Part shown: positions 1-9,186 of the stretch, piece after piece
Position numbering within the stretch: position 1 is the stretch's first letter
Layout of the letters: each line of letters opens with the position of its first letter
NCBI GenBank assembly: GCA_035301345.1
Contig: DATGUM010000009.1
Span: 1-64,000 of the forward strand
Direction: 5' to 3'
Source: CALAMD01 sp035301345
GTDB lineage: Bacteria > Bacillota > Bacilli > Bacillales > Amphibacillaceae
DNA length: 64,000 bases
Made by a program: the position numbers and the translations under genes
The notes under the pieces: generated by a model
Database searches by the model: none
What the model was told of the DNA's origin: nothing
The model's input: only the letters and a program-made list of their open reading frames with translations

Positions 1-141
1 TATAGTTCTGAAACGATCACTCGCGAAAAATGAAGTATATATCACCTGAGGTGATTAAAGAGTCATTTAATAAAAATAAACTATACAAAAGATGGTATTT
101 TGAACATATTTATTAGATACCCACAAATACTTGACTCAATC
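1..141. repeat. Dispersed repeat, copy 1 (likely element end)
   Basis: This stretch matches 49885-50016 along its whole length, with scattered substitutions and about 9 extra bases in this copy near 58-75. Both copies contain the near-palindrome ATCACCTGAGGTGAT (here 41-55) and both stop resembling each other right after the shared ACTTGACTCAATC. The second copy lies downstream of a decayed UPF0236/ISLre2-like transposase gene, so I infer that the repeat is the right end of that kind of element. What lies to the left of this copy is outside the window. Confidence 0.6.
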
Positions 142-178
142 GTTAAAGCTTAAGTTTGAGCAAAGACAGTAATAAATA

Positions 179-187
179 TGTTATAAT
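179..187 (+). promoter_or_regulatory. Extended -10 promoter candidate for cdaA
   Basis: The sequence reads TG-T-TATAAT, an extended -10 element for the housekeeping sigma factor. No good -35 sits 17 bp upstream (TTGAGC at 156-161 would be 20 bp away). It lies just past the end of the repeat at 1-141 and about 75 bp before the cdaA start. Confidence 0.45.
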
Positions 188-264
188 GTTAGAGTAAATA
201 ATAAAATTTAAATGAAATAATGAAAATGAAAAGGCAACTTTTTCGTGAAGAAGGACGTGTGAGC

Positions 265-1086
265 ATGTTTGATGGAGGGTTTGATTTTCTAAACGTTTTA
301 AAAATAGGTGTAGATATTGCTCTCGTCTGGTACGTTTTATATAAATTAATTATGATGATTCGAGGAACGAAAGCCATTCAGTTACTGAAAGGGATTATTA
401 TCGTTCTAGGTGTCCGTACAGCGAGTATTTTGTTTGATTTACAAACGTTACAAAAACTTACGGATCAAGCGATTTTATGGGGGTTTCTCGCAATCATTAT
501 TTTATTCCAGCCGGAGTTAAGAAGAGCTTTAGAGCAATTAGGTAGAGGTGGGCTTTTCTCACGATCGACTAAATCCGAAGAAGAAAAGTTAAAACATACG
601 ATTGAGGCTGTTATTCGTGCGTGTAATTATATGGCAAAGAGAAGAATTGGTGCTTTAATTACATTTGAACGTGAAACAGGTATTGATGATTATGCAGAAA
701 CAGGGATTCCTATTCGTGGGCAGTTAACGAATGAGCTGTTGACGAATATTTTCACACCGAACACACCGTTACATGATGGTGCTGTTATCGTGAGAAGTGA
801 TGAAATTGTTGCAGCTGCTTGTTATTTACCACTTTCTGAAAGTGCGCTTATTTCTCAAGAATTAGGAACGAGACATAGAGCAGCTATCGGAATTAGTGAA
901 GTAACGGACGCGCTCACAATTGTCGTTTCCGAGGAAACAGGGACAATTGCGATAACGAAAAGTGGCGATATTCGCCGAGAATTAGATGAAGAAGCGCTAG
1001 AACGTGCTTTGTATGAAAATTTAGGACCGAAAGTAAAAGCCCCAGAGAAAAGACAGTGGCGTTGGAGGGGAAGAAAGAATGGATAA
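265..1086 (+). CDS. cdaA: Diadenylate cyclase CdaA
   Basis: Membrane diadenylate cyclase that makes c-di-AMP from two ATP. The ATG at 265 is preferred over the upstream in-frame ATG at 220 because a GAAGGA ribosome site precedes it and it gives 273 residues, the length of B. subtilis CdaA. Three N-terminal membrane segments (about 12-31, 38-56, 64-81) are followed by the DAC domain, with the catalytic DGA motif at 171-173 and the RHR motif at 203-205. It overlaps cdaR by 8 bp, and glmM follows, which is the conserved essential cluster that couples c-di-AMP synthesis to its regulators. The family assignment is secure. Confidence 0.96.
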   Translation: MFDGGFDFLNVLKIGVDIALVWYVLYKLIMMIRGTKAIQLLKGIIIVLGVRTASILFDLQTLQKLTDQAILWGFLAIIILFQPELRRALEQLGRGGLFSRSTKSEEEKLKHTIEAVIRACNYMAKRRIGALITFERETGIDDYAETGIPIRGQLTNELLTNIFTPNTPLHDGAVIVRSDEIVAAACYLPLSESALISQELGTRHRAAIGISEVTDALTIVVSEETGTIAITKSGDIRRELDEEALERALYENLGPKVKAPEKRQWRWRGRKNG

Positions 1087-2296
1087 TTGGTTTAAAAGTA
1101 AGTGGTTCGTCCGTGGTTTATCTTTAGCATTAGCCATTCTTATATATATTTTCGTAAATATAGAAGTTAATACGTCTCAAACAGAGTCGCGCGTACCTGG
1201 TGGGGCTTCAGATGTACAGACAGTGAATGATGTACCTGTAGATATTAGAATGGATGCTGAACGATTTGTCGTCAGTGGTGTGCCGGAATATGTCTCAGTT
1301 ACTCTTGAAGGGATGACGAGTTTATTAACTCCAATCGTTATCCAACGAAATTTTGATGTATTTGTCGATTTGGAAGACCTTGAAGAGGGAACACATACAG
1401 TCGAGCTTGAACATGACCGTGTACCTGAAGGGCTTTCTGTTTATATCGAACCAAAAACGATTGAAGTAACGATCGAAGAACGGGCGTCAAAAGAGTTCTC
1501 AGTAACAGCTGATTTTGTGAATGTTGATAAATTACCAGCTGGTTATGAGTTAGGCGAAGCGGAAGTGAACCCAGATACAGTCGTTATTACGAGCTCAAAA
1601 AGTGTGATTGATAAAATAGCACTCGTTCGTGTATACATTGACGTGGCTGATATGACTGAACCGATTAAAAACCGGGAGATTCCGGTGAACGTTTACGACG
1701 GTCAAGGAAATGAACTAAGCGTTCACGTGCAGCCAGAAAATGTCATTGTGTCCGTTCCGTTAGACCATCCGAGTAAAGTTGTTCCGTTAGAAGTATCAAC
1801 AGAAGGTAAGTTACCGGAAGGCTATTCTGTCGTTTCAATGGAAGCTGAACGAGAAGAAGTTGAAGTGTTTGCAAAAAATGACATATTATCAGATATTACG
1901 AAGTTAGAAACAGAACCGATTTCTTTAAATGATATGACTGAATCAGGGACAATCAATGCAACGATTGATTTACCAGAAGGAGCAGCTGTTTCTAATGATA
2001 CAGTGAAAGTGAAAGTCGTTCTTGAGCAAAAAAAAACTTTTGACGATGTAACCGTAGAGTTGACTGGAGAGTCTAGCGATCAAGACGTATCGTTTTTAAG
2101 TCATGAAAAAATAAATGTTACTGTTTCAGGCGAGCAAAGTGTCATTAGTCGTTTGAAAGCAGAAGACATAAAGTTAACAGCTAGCGTGAAAGGTTTATCT
2201 GATGGAGAACATGAGGTAGATATTGAAGCGAAGAAAATTGATGGTGTTGACATTGAATTAGCACATGAAAAAGCGAAAGTTGAAGTGAAATCATAA
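1079..2296 (+). CDS. cdaR: CdaA regulatory protein CdaR (YbbR domains)
   Basis: Extracytoplasmic regulator of CdaA. A single N-terminal membrane anchor (about 10-28) is followed by roughly four YbbR repeats, each about 80 residues and rich in beta strands, with recurrent PEGY/PAGYE-like turns. The length, 405 residues, is a little short of B. subtilis CdaR. The start lies inside the cdaA 3' end (8-bp overlap), so translation is probably coupled. CdaR is known to modulate CdaA from the outer face of the membrane; the exact effect (activation or inhibition) differs between species and cannot be read here. Confidence 0.92.
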   Translation: MDNWFKSKWFVRGLSLALAILIYIFVNIEVNTSQTESRVPGGASDVQTVNDVPVDIRMDAERFVVSGVPEYVSVTLEGMTSLLTPIVIQRNFDVFVDLEDLEEGTHTVELEHDRVPEGLSVYIEPKTIEVTIEERASKEFSVTADFVNVDKLPAGYELGEAEVNPDTVVITSSKSVIDKIALVRVYIDVADMTEPIKNREIPVNVYDGQGNELSVHVQPENVIVSVPLDHPSKVVPLEVSTEGKLPEGYSVVSMEAEREEVEVFAKNDILSDITKLETEPISLNDMTESGTINATIDLPEGAAVSNDTVKVKVVLEQKKTFDDVTVELTGESSDQDVSFLSHEKINVTVSGEQSVISRLKAEDIKLTASVKGLSDGEHEVDIEAKKIDGVDIELAHEKAKVEVKS

Positions 2297-2380
2297 AGAG
2301 TTTTTATTATTATATTGAACGGCGATAAAAATGGTTAAACGTTCAATAGTCGATGGATGAAAAAGGAGAGGTATATTAGC

Positions 2381-3727
2381 ATGAGTAATTATTTTGGAAC
2401 AGATGGCGTAAGGGGTGTCGCAAATGAGGACCTGACTCCCGAGTTGGCTTTTAAACTTGGTCGAGTGGCTGGACACGTATTGACAGAAGGCATTGAAAAG
2501 CCAAAAGTATTAATCGGTCGTGACACGAGAATATCTGGTCAAATGTTGGAAAGCGCGCTTATCTCTGGACTTTTGTCAATTGGAGCAGAAGTGTTACGTC
2601 TCGGTGTTATCTCAACGCCTGGAGTTGCTTATTTAACGAAAGTGAACGATGCAGAATTAGGTATTATGATTTCGGCATCGCATAATAAAATGGAAGATAA
2701 TGGTATTAAAATCTTCGGTGCTAATGGCTTTAAATTAACAGATGAACAAGAAGATTCAATCGAAAAACTTTTACATGAAGAAACAGATCAATTGCCGCGA
2801 CCAACAGGAGGAGACGTTGGAACGACGAATGATTATTTTGAAGGTGGACAAAAGTATCTCTCTTACTTAAAAGAAACGATTGATAATGAATTTGAAGATG
2901 TGAGTATTGTCCTTGATTGTGCGCACGGAGCGACGTCTGGTCTTGCAACTCATTTGTTTGCAGATCTAGAAGCGGACGTTCATACGATGGGTGCGACACC
3001 AAACGGCACGAACATTAATGATGGCGTCGGGTCAACACATCCTGAACAGCTACAAGAATTAGTCGTTGAAAAGAAAGCGGACCTCGGTCTAGCATTTGAC
3101 GGAGACGGAGATCGTCTCATTGCGGTTGATGAAAATGGTGAACTTGTTGACGGAGATAAGATTATCTTTATTTGCGCGAAATATATGAAAGAAAAAGGTT
3201 CTTTAAATCAGGATACAGTCGTCTCAACAGTTATGAGTAATTTAGGTTACTATAAAGCTTTAGAGCGAGAAGAGATTGTGAGTAAGCAGACGGCAGTAGG
3301 TGATCGTTACGTATTAGAGGAAATGCTTGCGGGCGATTATAATTTAGGTGGAGAACAATCAGGTCACATTATCTTTTTAGATTATAGTACGAGTGGCGAT
3401 GGTATGTTAGCAGCACTTCAACTCGTAGATGTTATGAAAGAAACAGGGAAGTCACTTAGTGAATTAGCAGCTGACGTGACAACATTCCCACAAGTCCTTA
3501 AAAATGTATTAGTAACTGATAAACAAAAAGCATTAACGAACGAAAAAATAGTTTCAGCCATTGAAGCTGCTGAAAAAGAATTAGGCAATCAAGGGCGTAT
3601 TCTTGTGCGCCCATCAGGAACAGAATCTCTCGTTCGTGTCATGGTTGAAGCGAAAACGATCGATATTTGTGAAGAACATGCAAATAATCTCGTTCAATTA
3701 ATTGACGATTTATTAGGTGTTCGTTAA
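2381..3727 (+). CDS. glmM: Phosphoglucosamine mutase GlmM
   Basis: Interconverts glucosamine-6-phosphate and glucosamine-1-phosphate on the path to UDP-GlcNAc and peptidoglycan. The ATG at 2381 is chosen because AAAAGGAG (2361-2368) sits just upstream and the protein is then 448 residues, as in B. subtilis. The phosphoserine loop SASHN places the active serine at residue 100, and the metal-binding DGDGD loop is at 240-244. GlmM also binds CdaA in several Firmicutes, which fits the cluster. In B. subtilis glmS follows; here a terminator and an unrelated two-component system follow instead. Confidence 0.97.
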   Translation: MSNYFGTDGVRGVANEDLTPELAFKLGRVAGHVLTEGIEKPKVLIGRDTRISGQMLESALISGLLSIGAEVLRLGVISTPGVAYLTKVNDAELGIMISASHNKMEDNGIKIFGANGFKLTDEQEDSIEKLLHEETDQLPRPTGGDVGTTNDYFEGGQKYLSYLKETIDNEFEDVSIVLDCAHGATSGLATHLFADLEADVHTMGATPNGTNINDGVGSTHPEQLQELVVEKKADLGLAFDGDGDRLIAVDENGELVDGDKIIFICAKYMKEKGSLNQDTVVSTVMSNLGYYKALEREEIVSKQTAVGDRYVLEEMLAGDYNLGGEQSGHIIFLDYSTSGDGMLAALQLVDVMKETGKSLSELAADVTTFPQVLKNVLVTDKQKALTNEKIVSAIEAAEKELGNQGRILVRPSGTESLVRVMVEAKTIDICEEHANNLVQLIDDLLGVR

Positions 3728-3755
3728 TGAATTAGTTTTACACATATAAGTTGCG

Positions 3756-3786
3756 AACTGCTCTCATTAGTTGAGAGCAGTTTTTT
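3756..3786 (+). terminator. Intrinsic terminator after glmM
   Basis: An 11-bp perfect stem (3756-3766 with 3772-3782), a 5-nt loop and a run of T. It closes the cdaA-cdaR-glmM operon. Confidence 0.9.
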
Positions 3787-3820
3787 AAATCGTATAATGG
3801 AAACGAGGAGAAGATGCGGT

Positions 3821-4492
3821 ATGATAACAATTTTAATTGTAGATGATGATCCACATATTCGAGAGTTATTAAATTTATATTTGCGCCGAGAAAGCTATAA
3901 CGTTCTTGAAGCGGAAGATGGGCATGACGCATTGCTTCAATTAGATGAGCATTCTGTGCAGCTTGCCATCGTAGATATTATGATGCCTCACATGGACGGG
4001 TATGAGTTGTGCGAACATATTCGTGAATTATTTGATATACCTGTTATGATGGTGACGGCAAAAGGCGAACTTGCTGATAAAGAAAAGGCATATACAGCAG
4101 GGACAGATGACTACCTCGTGAAGCCATTTGAACCAAAAGAAGTGCTATTCCGCGTTAAAGCATTATTAAGAAGGTTTCAAATGTTAAATAAAGATATTAT
4201 TCAAATCGGCCAAGTGAGAATCGACCGAATTAGCTATAAAGTCCATCTTGAAGATGAATCAATGATTTTACCTTTGAAAGAGTTTGATTTATTAACGCAA
4301 TTAGCGAGTTATCCTGAGCGAACATTTACACGAGAACAACTTATTAACCTCGTCTGGGAAAATGACTTTACAGGAAATGATCGAACAGTAGACGTTCACA
4401 TTAAGCGTTTACGTGAACGATTTAAAGGAAAAAATACTGGCTTTGATATATTGACCGTTCGTGGGCTTGGTTATAAATTGGAAATTATTTGA
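3821..4492 (+). CDS. OmpR-family response regulator, HssR-like
   Basis: Two-component response regulator of 223 residues. A receiver domain (acidic pocket DDD at 8-10, phosphoacceptor Asp52, Lys in the VKPFE motif) is joined to an OmpR/PhoB winged helix (about 125-223). The ATG at 3821 has GAGGAG 10 nt upstream; an earlier in-frame ATG at 3797 lacks a site. The stretch around ADKEKAYTAGTDDYLVKPFE resembles heme-responsive HssR of staphylococci, and the partner kinase has the right size, but no hrtAB-type exporter is adjacent, so the signal is uncertain. Confidence 0.85.
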   Translation: MITILIVDDDPHIRELLNLYLRRESYNVLEAEDGHDALLQLDEHSVQLAIVDIMMPHMDGYELCEHIRELFDIPVMMVTAKGELADKEKAYTAGTDDYLVKPFEPKEVLFRVKALLRRFQMLNKDIIQIGQVRIDRISYKVHLEDESMILPLKEFDLLTQLASYPERTFTREQLINLVWENDFTGNDRTVDVHIKRLRERFKGKNTGFDILTVRGLGYKLEII

Positions 4493-4523
4493 TTGTCTGT
4501 TTCCTTTGAAGGAGGTTGTGTAA

Positions 4524-5900
4524 GTGAAGACGCTCTACGTAAGAATTATTTTGACGATGCTAATCATTATGATTGTTAGTTCGCTTTCATCTTTTTTAAT
4601 TGCAAATTATTATTATCATCAAACACTTAAATATGAAAACGATGCTAAAAATACGGAGATTGCTCATAATATTGTTTCAACGTATGAAGCGACAGATGGA
4701 GAAGACATTGATACGTACTTGGAATCAATGGCTAGCCTCGGTTACTTTCTCTATTTACATGCTGCAGATGGAACAGGAAAAACATATGGCGGGGAATTTC
4801 GAAAAAACAACTTACAGGAAGAAGCGATTGAACGTGTGTTAAATGGTGAGACGTACCATGGGTTAAAGGAATTTCCGAGACATTTATTTATTACGGGTTT
4901 CTTTAATAATGATTTGATGAATTCGATAGGCGTTCCGATTGACGTTGAAGGTGAGACGCGTGCGTTGTTCGTCAGACAAGACACGATGCATCAGTTTGGT
5001 GAAATCCGCATCTTTTTATCAATTATTATTGTCTTGATGATCATGAGTAGTTTGTTGCTCGTTTTATTAAGTACGCGTTATATTGTTAAACCAATTATCA
5101 ATTTAACGAACGCAACGCGGCGAATTGCCGCTGGAAACTATCACGTGAAATTAAATGTGAAACGAAAAGATGAGATTGGGCGATTAGCTAATGACTTTTC
5201 TAAAATGAGTGAGAGTTTAGAGAAGAATGAAGAGAAAAGGCAAGAATTTGTTTCGAGTGTCTCTCACGAAATCCAGTCACCACTTACGTCTATTCAAGGT
5301 TTTTCTCAAGCCATTCGTGAAGAAGACCTCTCAGTTGATGAACGCAATCATTATTTATCTATTATTGAAAAAGAAAGTAAGCGTTTATCGTTGTTAAGTA
5401 ATCAATTGCTTACGTTATCGTTTTTAGACAGTGAACTTGAGCGGGAACAGGTCGTTACGTATGACGTTCAGAAACAGATAAGTGAAGTGATTGATACGTT
5501 AGAGTGGCAGTGGACGAATAAGCAGATTGACGTATTAATGAATGTTCCGACCGTAGATTTACGAGGAAATGCGAAGCTTATGTATCAAGTATGGATGAAC
5601 ATATTGACGAATGCGATTCATTATACGGAAGAAAATGGATCGATTTATGTGTATATGACTGATCAAGGAGAGACAGTCGATATTTCGTTTAGAGATACAG
5701 GGGTAGGTATGAGTGAGAAAGATTTACCGCATATTTTTGATCGCTTTTATAAAGCGGATAAAGCGCGCACGCGAACGAAGTCGAGTACAGGACTTGGTTT
5801 AGCGATTACGAAGAGAATTATTGAATGGCATGATGGAACGATCGTCGTTCAAAGTGAAAAAGGCAAAGGATCTACATTTACTGTCACTTTACCGAAGTGA
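4524..5900 (+). CDS. Sensor histidine kinase, HssS-like
   Basis: Partner kinase of the regulator just upstream, 458 residues, GTG start with GGAGG at 4510-4514. Two membrane segments (about 7-28 and 163-184) enclose a roughly 130-residue extracytoplasmic sensor; then HAMP (about 185-237), a HisKA domain with phosphoacceptor His248 in the motif SHEIQSPLTS, and a HATPase domain with the N box, DTGVGM and a GLGLAI G box. Length and H-box resemble HssS. The operon ends at a strong terminator shared with the convergent gene. Confidence 0.87.
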   Translation: MKTLYVRIILTMLIIMIVSSLSSFLIANYYYHQTLKYENDAKNTEIAHNIVSTYEATDGEDIDTYLESMASLGYFLYLHAADGTGKTYGGEFRKNNLQEEAIERVLNGETYHGLKEFPRHLFITGFFNNDLMNSIGVPIDVEGETRALFVRQDTMHQFGEIRIFLSIIIVLMIMSSLLLVLLSTRYIVKPIINLTNATRRIAAGNYHVKLNVKRKDEIGRLANDFSKMSESLEKNEEKRQEFVSSVSHEIQSPLTSIQGFSQAIREEDLSVDERNHYLSIIEKESKRLSLLSNQLLTLSFLDSELEREQVVTYDVQKQISEVIDTLEWQWTNKQIDVLMNVPTVDLRGNAKLMYQVWMNILTNAIHYTEENGSIYVYMTDQGETVDISFRDTGVGMSEKDLPHIFDRFYKADKARTRTKSSTGLGLAITKRIIEWHDGTIVVQSEKGKGSTFTVTLPK

Positions 5901-5912
5901 TTAGTGAAGTTG

Positions 5913-6012
5913 AAAAAAAGGTAGGACAAAAGTGATGAGAAATACTAAGAACTCGAATAAGCGTTAATCGTTCGTGTTCTTACGAGTATTCTTCGTTTTG
6001 TCCTACCTTTTT
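5913..6012. terminator. Bidirectional terminator with long stem
   Basis: A and G rich arm 5913-5931 pairs with 5996-6012 (about 15 bp), with a smaller internal hairpin (5948-5957 with 5971-5980). A-run on the left and T-run on the right allow termination of both the kinase gene and the convergent flavin-reductase gene. Confidence 0.85.
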
Positions 6013-6625
6013 ATTTGTGTGGAAACGGAATCGTGAATGTTTCGCCAATTTTTGCGAAGACAGAGTCTCCTAAACTACTAACAGCGTTAATTTTTTCGTG
6101 CGTAACTGATTCATTTTCATATAAATCATTTTCGATATGAAAGCGGACAACGCGTCCAACGATTAAATCTGTTACTACTTTTCCATTTTCTTTTAATTCA
6201 ATGACATGTTCTAATTTGCATTCAAATCGTACTTTTGCTTCGCGAATACCTGGAACTGATATTGATGTACTATCAACAGGTGTAAAGTTTACTTTTTCAA
6301 CTTCGCTGACGTTTGAAGGTACAGGTTCAGCTGTATCGTTCACTTGCGCGATGTTGTCAGCATCGACGACGTGAATGACAAATTCTTTTTGGTCGATAAT
6401 ATTTCGAGCAGTATCTTTATGATCCCCGCTACTTCTTCGATCGACAGCGACCGAAAGCATCGGTGGATTTGATGAAACAGCATTAAAATAACTAAATGGT
6501 GCACCATTAATAACTCTCGTTTTCGTCATCGTTGTGACAAAAGCAATGGGGCGAGGAATAACACTGTTCGTTAGTATTTGGTAATTTGCACGATCACTAT
6601 TGTTTCTAGGGTCAAAAGATAGCAA
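6011..6625 (-). CDS. Flavin reductase-like FMN-binding protein
   Basis: 204-residue split-barrel protein of the flavin-reductase-like family. The start is TTG, supported by a perfect AGGAGG eight bases upstream. The N-terminal part has the family pattern NYQILTNSVIPRPIAFVTT and later PFSYFNAVSSNPPMLSVA, both typical of this flavoprotein family, and there is no signal or membrane segment, so it is cytosolic. Substrate is unknown. It is convergent with the HssS-like kinase and upstream of nothing obvious in its own direction, so it is probably monocistronic. Confidence 0.83.
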   Translation of the reverse strand: MLSFDPRNNSDRANYQILTNSVIPRPIAFVTTMTKTRVINGAPFSYFNAVSSNPPMLSVAVDRRSSGDHKDTARNIIDQKEFVIHVVDADNIAQVNDTAEPVPSNVSEVEKVNFTPVDSTSISVPGIREAKVRFECKLEHVIELKENGKVVTDLIVGRVVRFHIENDLYENESVTHEKINAVSSLGDSVFAKIGETFTIPFPHK

Positions 6626-6753
6626 CGTTTACTCCTCCTATCAATACGTTACTTTTGTCAGACAATCTTTATTATATCAAGAAGCTGAACAAAACAGCAA
6701 GGAAGTTTTTTCTTATTATGAGAAAATTGTGACTGTTGCTATCTTTACCCAAT

Positions 6754-8940
6754 TTATTCTGGTCGTTTATGGATCCACGCTAAAATCGACGGGAGTAAAA
6801 ATCCTCGAACGATAAACGTGTCTAATAAAATCCCGATCCCCATAATGAAGCCGAATAAGAATAACTCTTGTAACGGTTGTGTCATGAGGACAGAAAATGT
6901 TGCTGCTAGGATAAGACCGGCTGATGAAATAACGCCACCTGTTTTTGCGATACCTAATTGAATCGCTTCTGCCCACGTCATCCCATTTGTAACATTTTCT
7001 CTTATACGAGAGACGAGCATAATATTGTAATCAATTCCTAAGGCAACCATAAAGACGAATGTGTAAACTGGCAGTCGGTAACTCATAGAATCATATCCGA
7101 AAAGATGTTCAATAATCCACCATCCGAAGCCGAGTGATGCTACATATGACAGTAAAATTGTTCCCATCATAAGTAGTGGCAGTGTGACGGATTTCGTTTG
7201 CCAGCCTAATGCAATGGTGAGCAAGATTGTCACAACTGAAATGAGTAACACCATGTCACGTACGTTCATTTGCTTCACGTCTAATTGTTCGGCAGTTTGC
7301 CCGCTAAAGTGAAGTGTGTAACGATCTTTATTAAAGCCATTCTCTTGTAATAAGTCGCCACTTTCTTCGCGCATTTGCTCAAGTGCTTGAATCGCTTCCT
7401 GCTCATGTGGATTGCTTGCGAGTGTTATTTGAACATTTACTGCTTTTCCACTTTCTGATAAGAAGCCATTTGGTAAATCATCTGTTTCATTAATCATTTC
7501 TTCGGTTACTTCTGGGCGAATAGATTCTACAGCATCATTTTGTTCAATCGTTTCTAGCAGGTCTTGTGTTTGCTGCAGGAATTGTTCGTCAACATCTATT
7601 TCATGATCTGTCGTTAATACGAGGTCAACAGGTGCCAACATACCCGCTGGATAATTTTCTTCTAAAATTTCAAATCCTTGACGAGAAGATGCATCGTCTG
7701 GGAATGATTTTAACAAGTTAAATGAGAAGTTAATTGTTGTTGTATTAAGCGCTCCTGCAATAAAGATGACTAAAAGTGTTACTGTAATAGTTTTCGGTCG
7801 TTTGACAACAACGTGACTCACTTTATGCCAGAAACCTTTCTTTTCCTTCGCGTCTTCTTCAACTTTAGGAATGAATGGCCAAAAAGCACGTCTTCCCATG
7901 AGTGAAAATAGAGCCGGTATGAGTGTTAAACCTGCAAGTAGGATAAACACAACTGCGATTGAAAAAACAGGCGCAAAGTGGTTGTATGGCTCAAATACCG
8001 TTACGAACAATGTAAGCATGGCGAGTAAAACCGTACCACCACTGAAAAAGATTGGTTCTGAGACATGATACATTGCTTCTGACATCGATTCATATTTTGA
8101 TGCATGCTTTCTAAGTTTTTCACGGTAGCGTGAGAAAATAAATAAACTATAGTCAGTAATGACGGCAAACATTAAGACGAGCATAATAGAAACGGCTTGT
8201 CCTTCAATGACGAAAATGTCATATTTTCCGACGAGCCCAATGACCCGATCAACTAAACCGTAAACGACTGCAGCGATAACGAGTGGTGTTAATGCGAGCA
8301 GTGGCGAACGGTAAATGATGATTAATAAAACAAATATTAATGCAATCGTTGAAATCATTAGAACGAAGTCAGCATTTTTAAATAAAGCTGTCGTGTCTGA
8401 TGCGATTCCCGCAGGTCCAGTCACTTCAAATTGCCAATCATCATTATTAAAGCTGTCAACTTTTTCTTGTATCGTTGTTATCGTTTCATGTGTATCGCTA
8501 GAATCTAAATCTTCTTCTAGTGAAAAGTTGAAAACGAGTGTTGATTCGTCATCAGAATACATACTATCTTGTACGTTTTCTGGTAGTTCGTGATACGGAA
8601 GTGTTGATGAGATTGTGTCTGGCGCTTCTGATGAATCGAGCCATTCACTAAATTCAGTAATAAACGCTTTGTCATCACTTGTTAGTCCACTTTCACGATA
8701 AAAGACACCGAGTGCGGTCAGTCCATCGTCTGACGGAAATTCTTCTTCTAAAACTTGTGCTGCGATTTCTGACGGTTTATCGTTTGTGACACTTCCTTCC
8801 GTTCCATTTGTTTCATAATCCTTAGCAGAAGGTGCTAAGAAACTTAATAATATAACGACGCCTATCCAAGCGAGAACAGTTATTTTTGCTCCTCTTTGAC
8901 TACTCGTAAAATGAACGAGTCGGCGAATAATCGATAACAT
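6754..8940 (-). CDS. MMPL/RND-family membrane exporter (YdfJ-like)
   Basis: 728-residue MMPL family transporter of the size of B. subtilis YdfJ. It has the duplicated RND layout: one membrane segment near 20-37, an extracytoplasmic domain (about 40-185), five to six segments (about 190-370), then the same again (segment about 385-405, loop 410-555, bundle 560-720). The charged transmembrane motif ITDYSLFIFSRYRE in the first half and GIDYNIMLVSRIRE in the second are the family's proton-relay segments. GGGAGGA precedes the start. The cargo is unknown; some relatives export lipids or drugs. No TetR regulator is adjacent. Confidence 0.88.
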   Translation of the reverse strand: MLSIIRRLVHFTSSQRGAKITVLAWIGVVILLSFLAPSAKDYETNGTEGSVTNDKPSEIAAQVLEEEFPSDDGLTALGVFYRESGLTSDDKAFITEFSEWLDSSEAPDTISSTLPYHELPENVQDSMYSDDESTLVFNFSLEEDLDSSDTHETITTIQEKVDSFNNDDWQFEVTGPAGIASDTTALFKNADFVLMISTIALIFVLLIIIYRSPLLALTPLVIAAVVYGLVDRVIGLVGKYDIFVIEGQAVSIMLVLMFAVITDYSLFIFSRYREKLRKHASKYESMSEAMYHVSEPIFFSGGTVLLAMLTLFVTVFEPYNHFAPVFSIAVVFILLAGLTLIPALFSLMGRRAFWPFIPKVEEDAKEKKGFWHKVSHVVVKRPKTITVTLLVIFIAGALNTTTINFSFNLLKSFPDDASSRQGFEILEENYPAGMLAPVDLVLTTDHEIDVDEQFLQQTQDLLETIEQNDAVESIRPEVTEEMINETDDLPNGFLSESGKAVNVQITLASNPHEQEAIQALEQMREESGDLLQENGFNKDRYTLHFSGQTAEQLDVKQMNVRDMVLLISVVTILLTIALGWQTKSVTLPLLMMGTILLSYVASLGFGWWIIEHLFGYDSMSYRLPVYTFVFMVALGIDYNIMLVSRIRENVTNGMTWAEAIQLGIAKTGGVISSAGLILAATFSVLMTQPLQELFLFGFIMGIGILLDTFIVRGFLLPSILAWIHKRPE

Positions 8941-9064
8941 AATGAATTCCTCCCAAACGTTTTTTCTCTAACTATTAGAAAGTGTAAAAGACATTTATGA
9001 ATGCAATGTGAATAAAAATTAATGTAAGCGTTTCATTGCTAGAATAAGGTTTAAATGTTGAAAA

Positions 9065-9079
9065 TGTTTTCTGAAAATA
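9065..9079 (+). promoter_or_regulatory. CodY-box-like site
   Basis: TGTTTTCTGAAAATA matches 12 of 15 positions of the CodY consensus known from B. subtilis. It lies between the divergent MMPL and ABC-importer genes, 108 bp before the importer. CodY itself is not in the window, so this is only a sequence match. Confidence 0.4.
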
Positions 9080-9115
9080 TAGAGATATTTCTGTAAATGT
9101 GCTATTGTTAAAACC

Positions 9116-9135
9116 GTATAAATGCATATTTATAC
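9116..9135. promoter_or_regulatory. Inverted repeat, candidate operator
   Basis: Perfect 8-bp arms GTATAAAT and ATTTATAC separated by GCAT. It lies about 50 bp before the substrate-binding-protein gene and could overlap its promoter, as a site for an unknown repressor. Confidence 0.4.
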
Positions 9136-9186
9136 AATTATTGTTCTAATAAAAATAATAAAATTTTATAACATGGAGGCTATAAT

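Noticed and set aside
3794..3799. TATAAT before the HssR-like gene
   Set aside because: It is only 5 bp before the ribosome site and follows the terminator; transcription start would fall on or past the ribosome site, so it cannot be a normal promoter.
3728..3820. glmS ribozyme leader after glmM
   Set aside because: The gap is 93 bp and holds only a terminator; no glmS gene follows.
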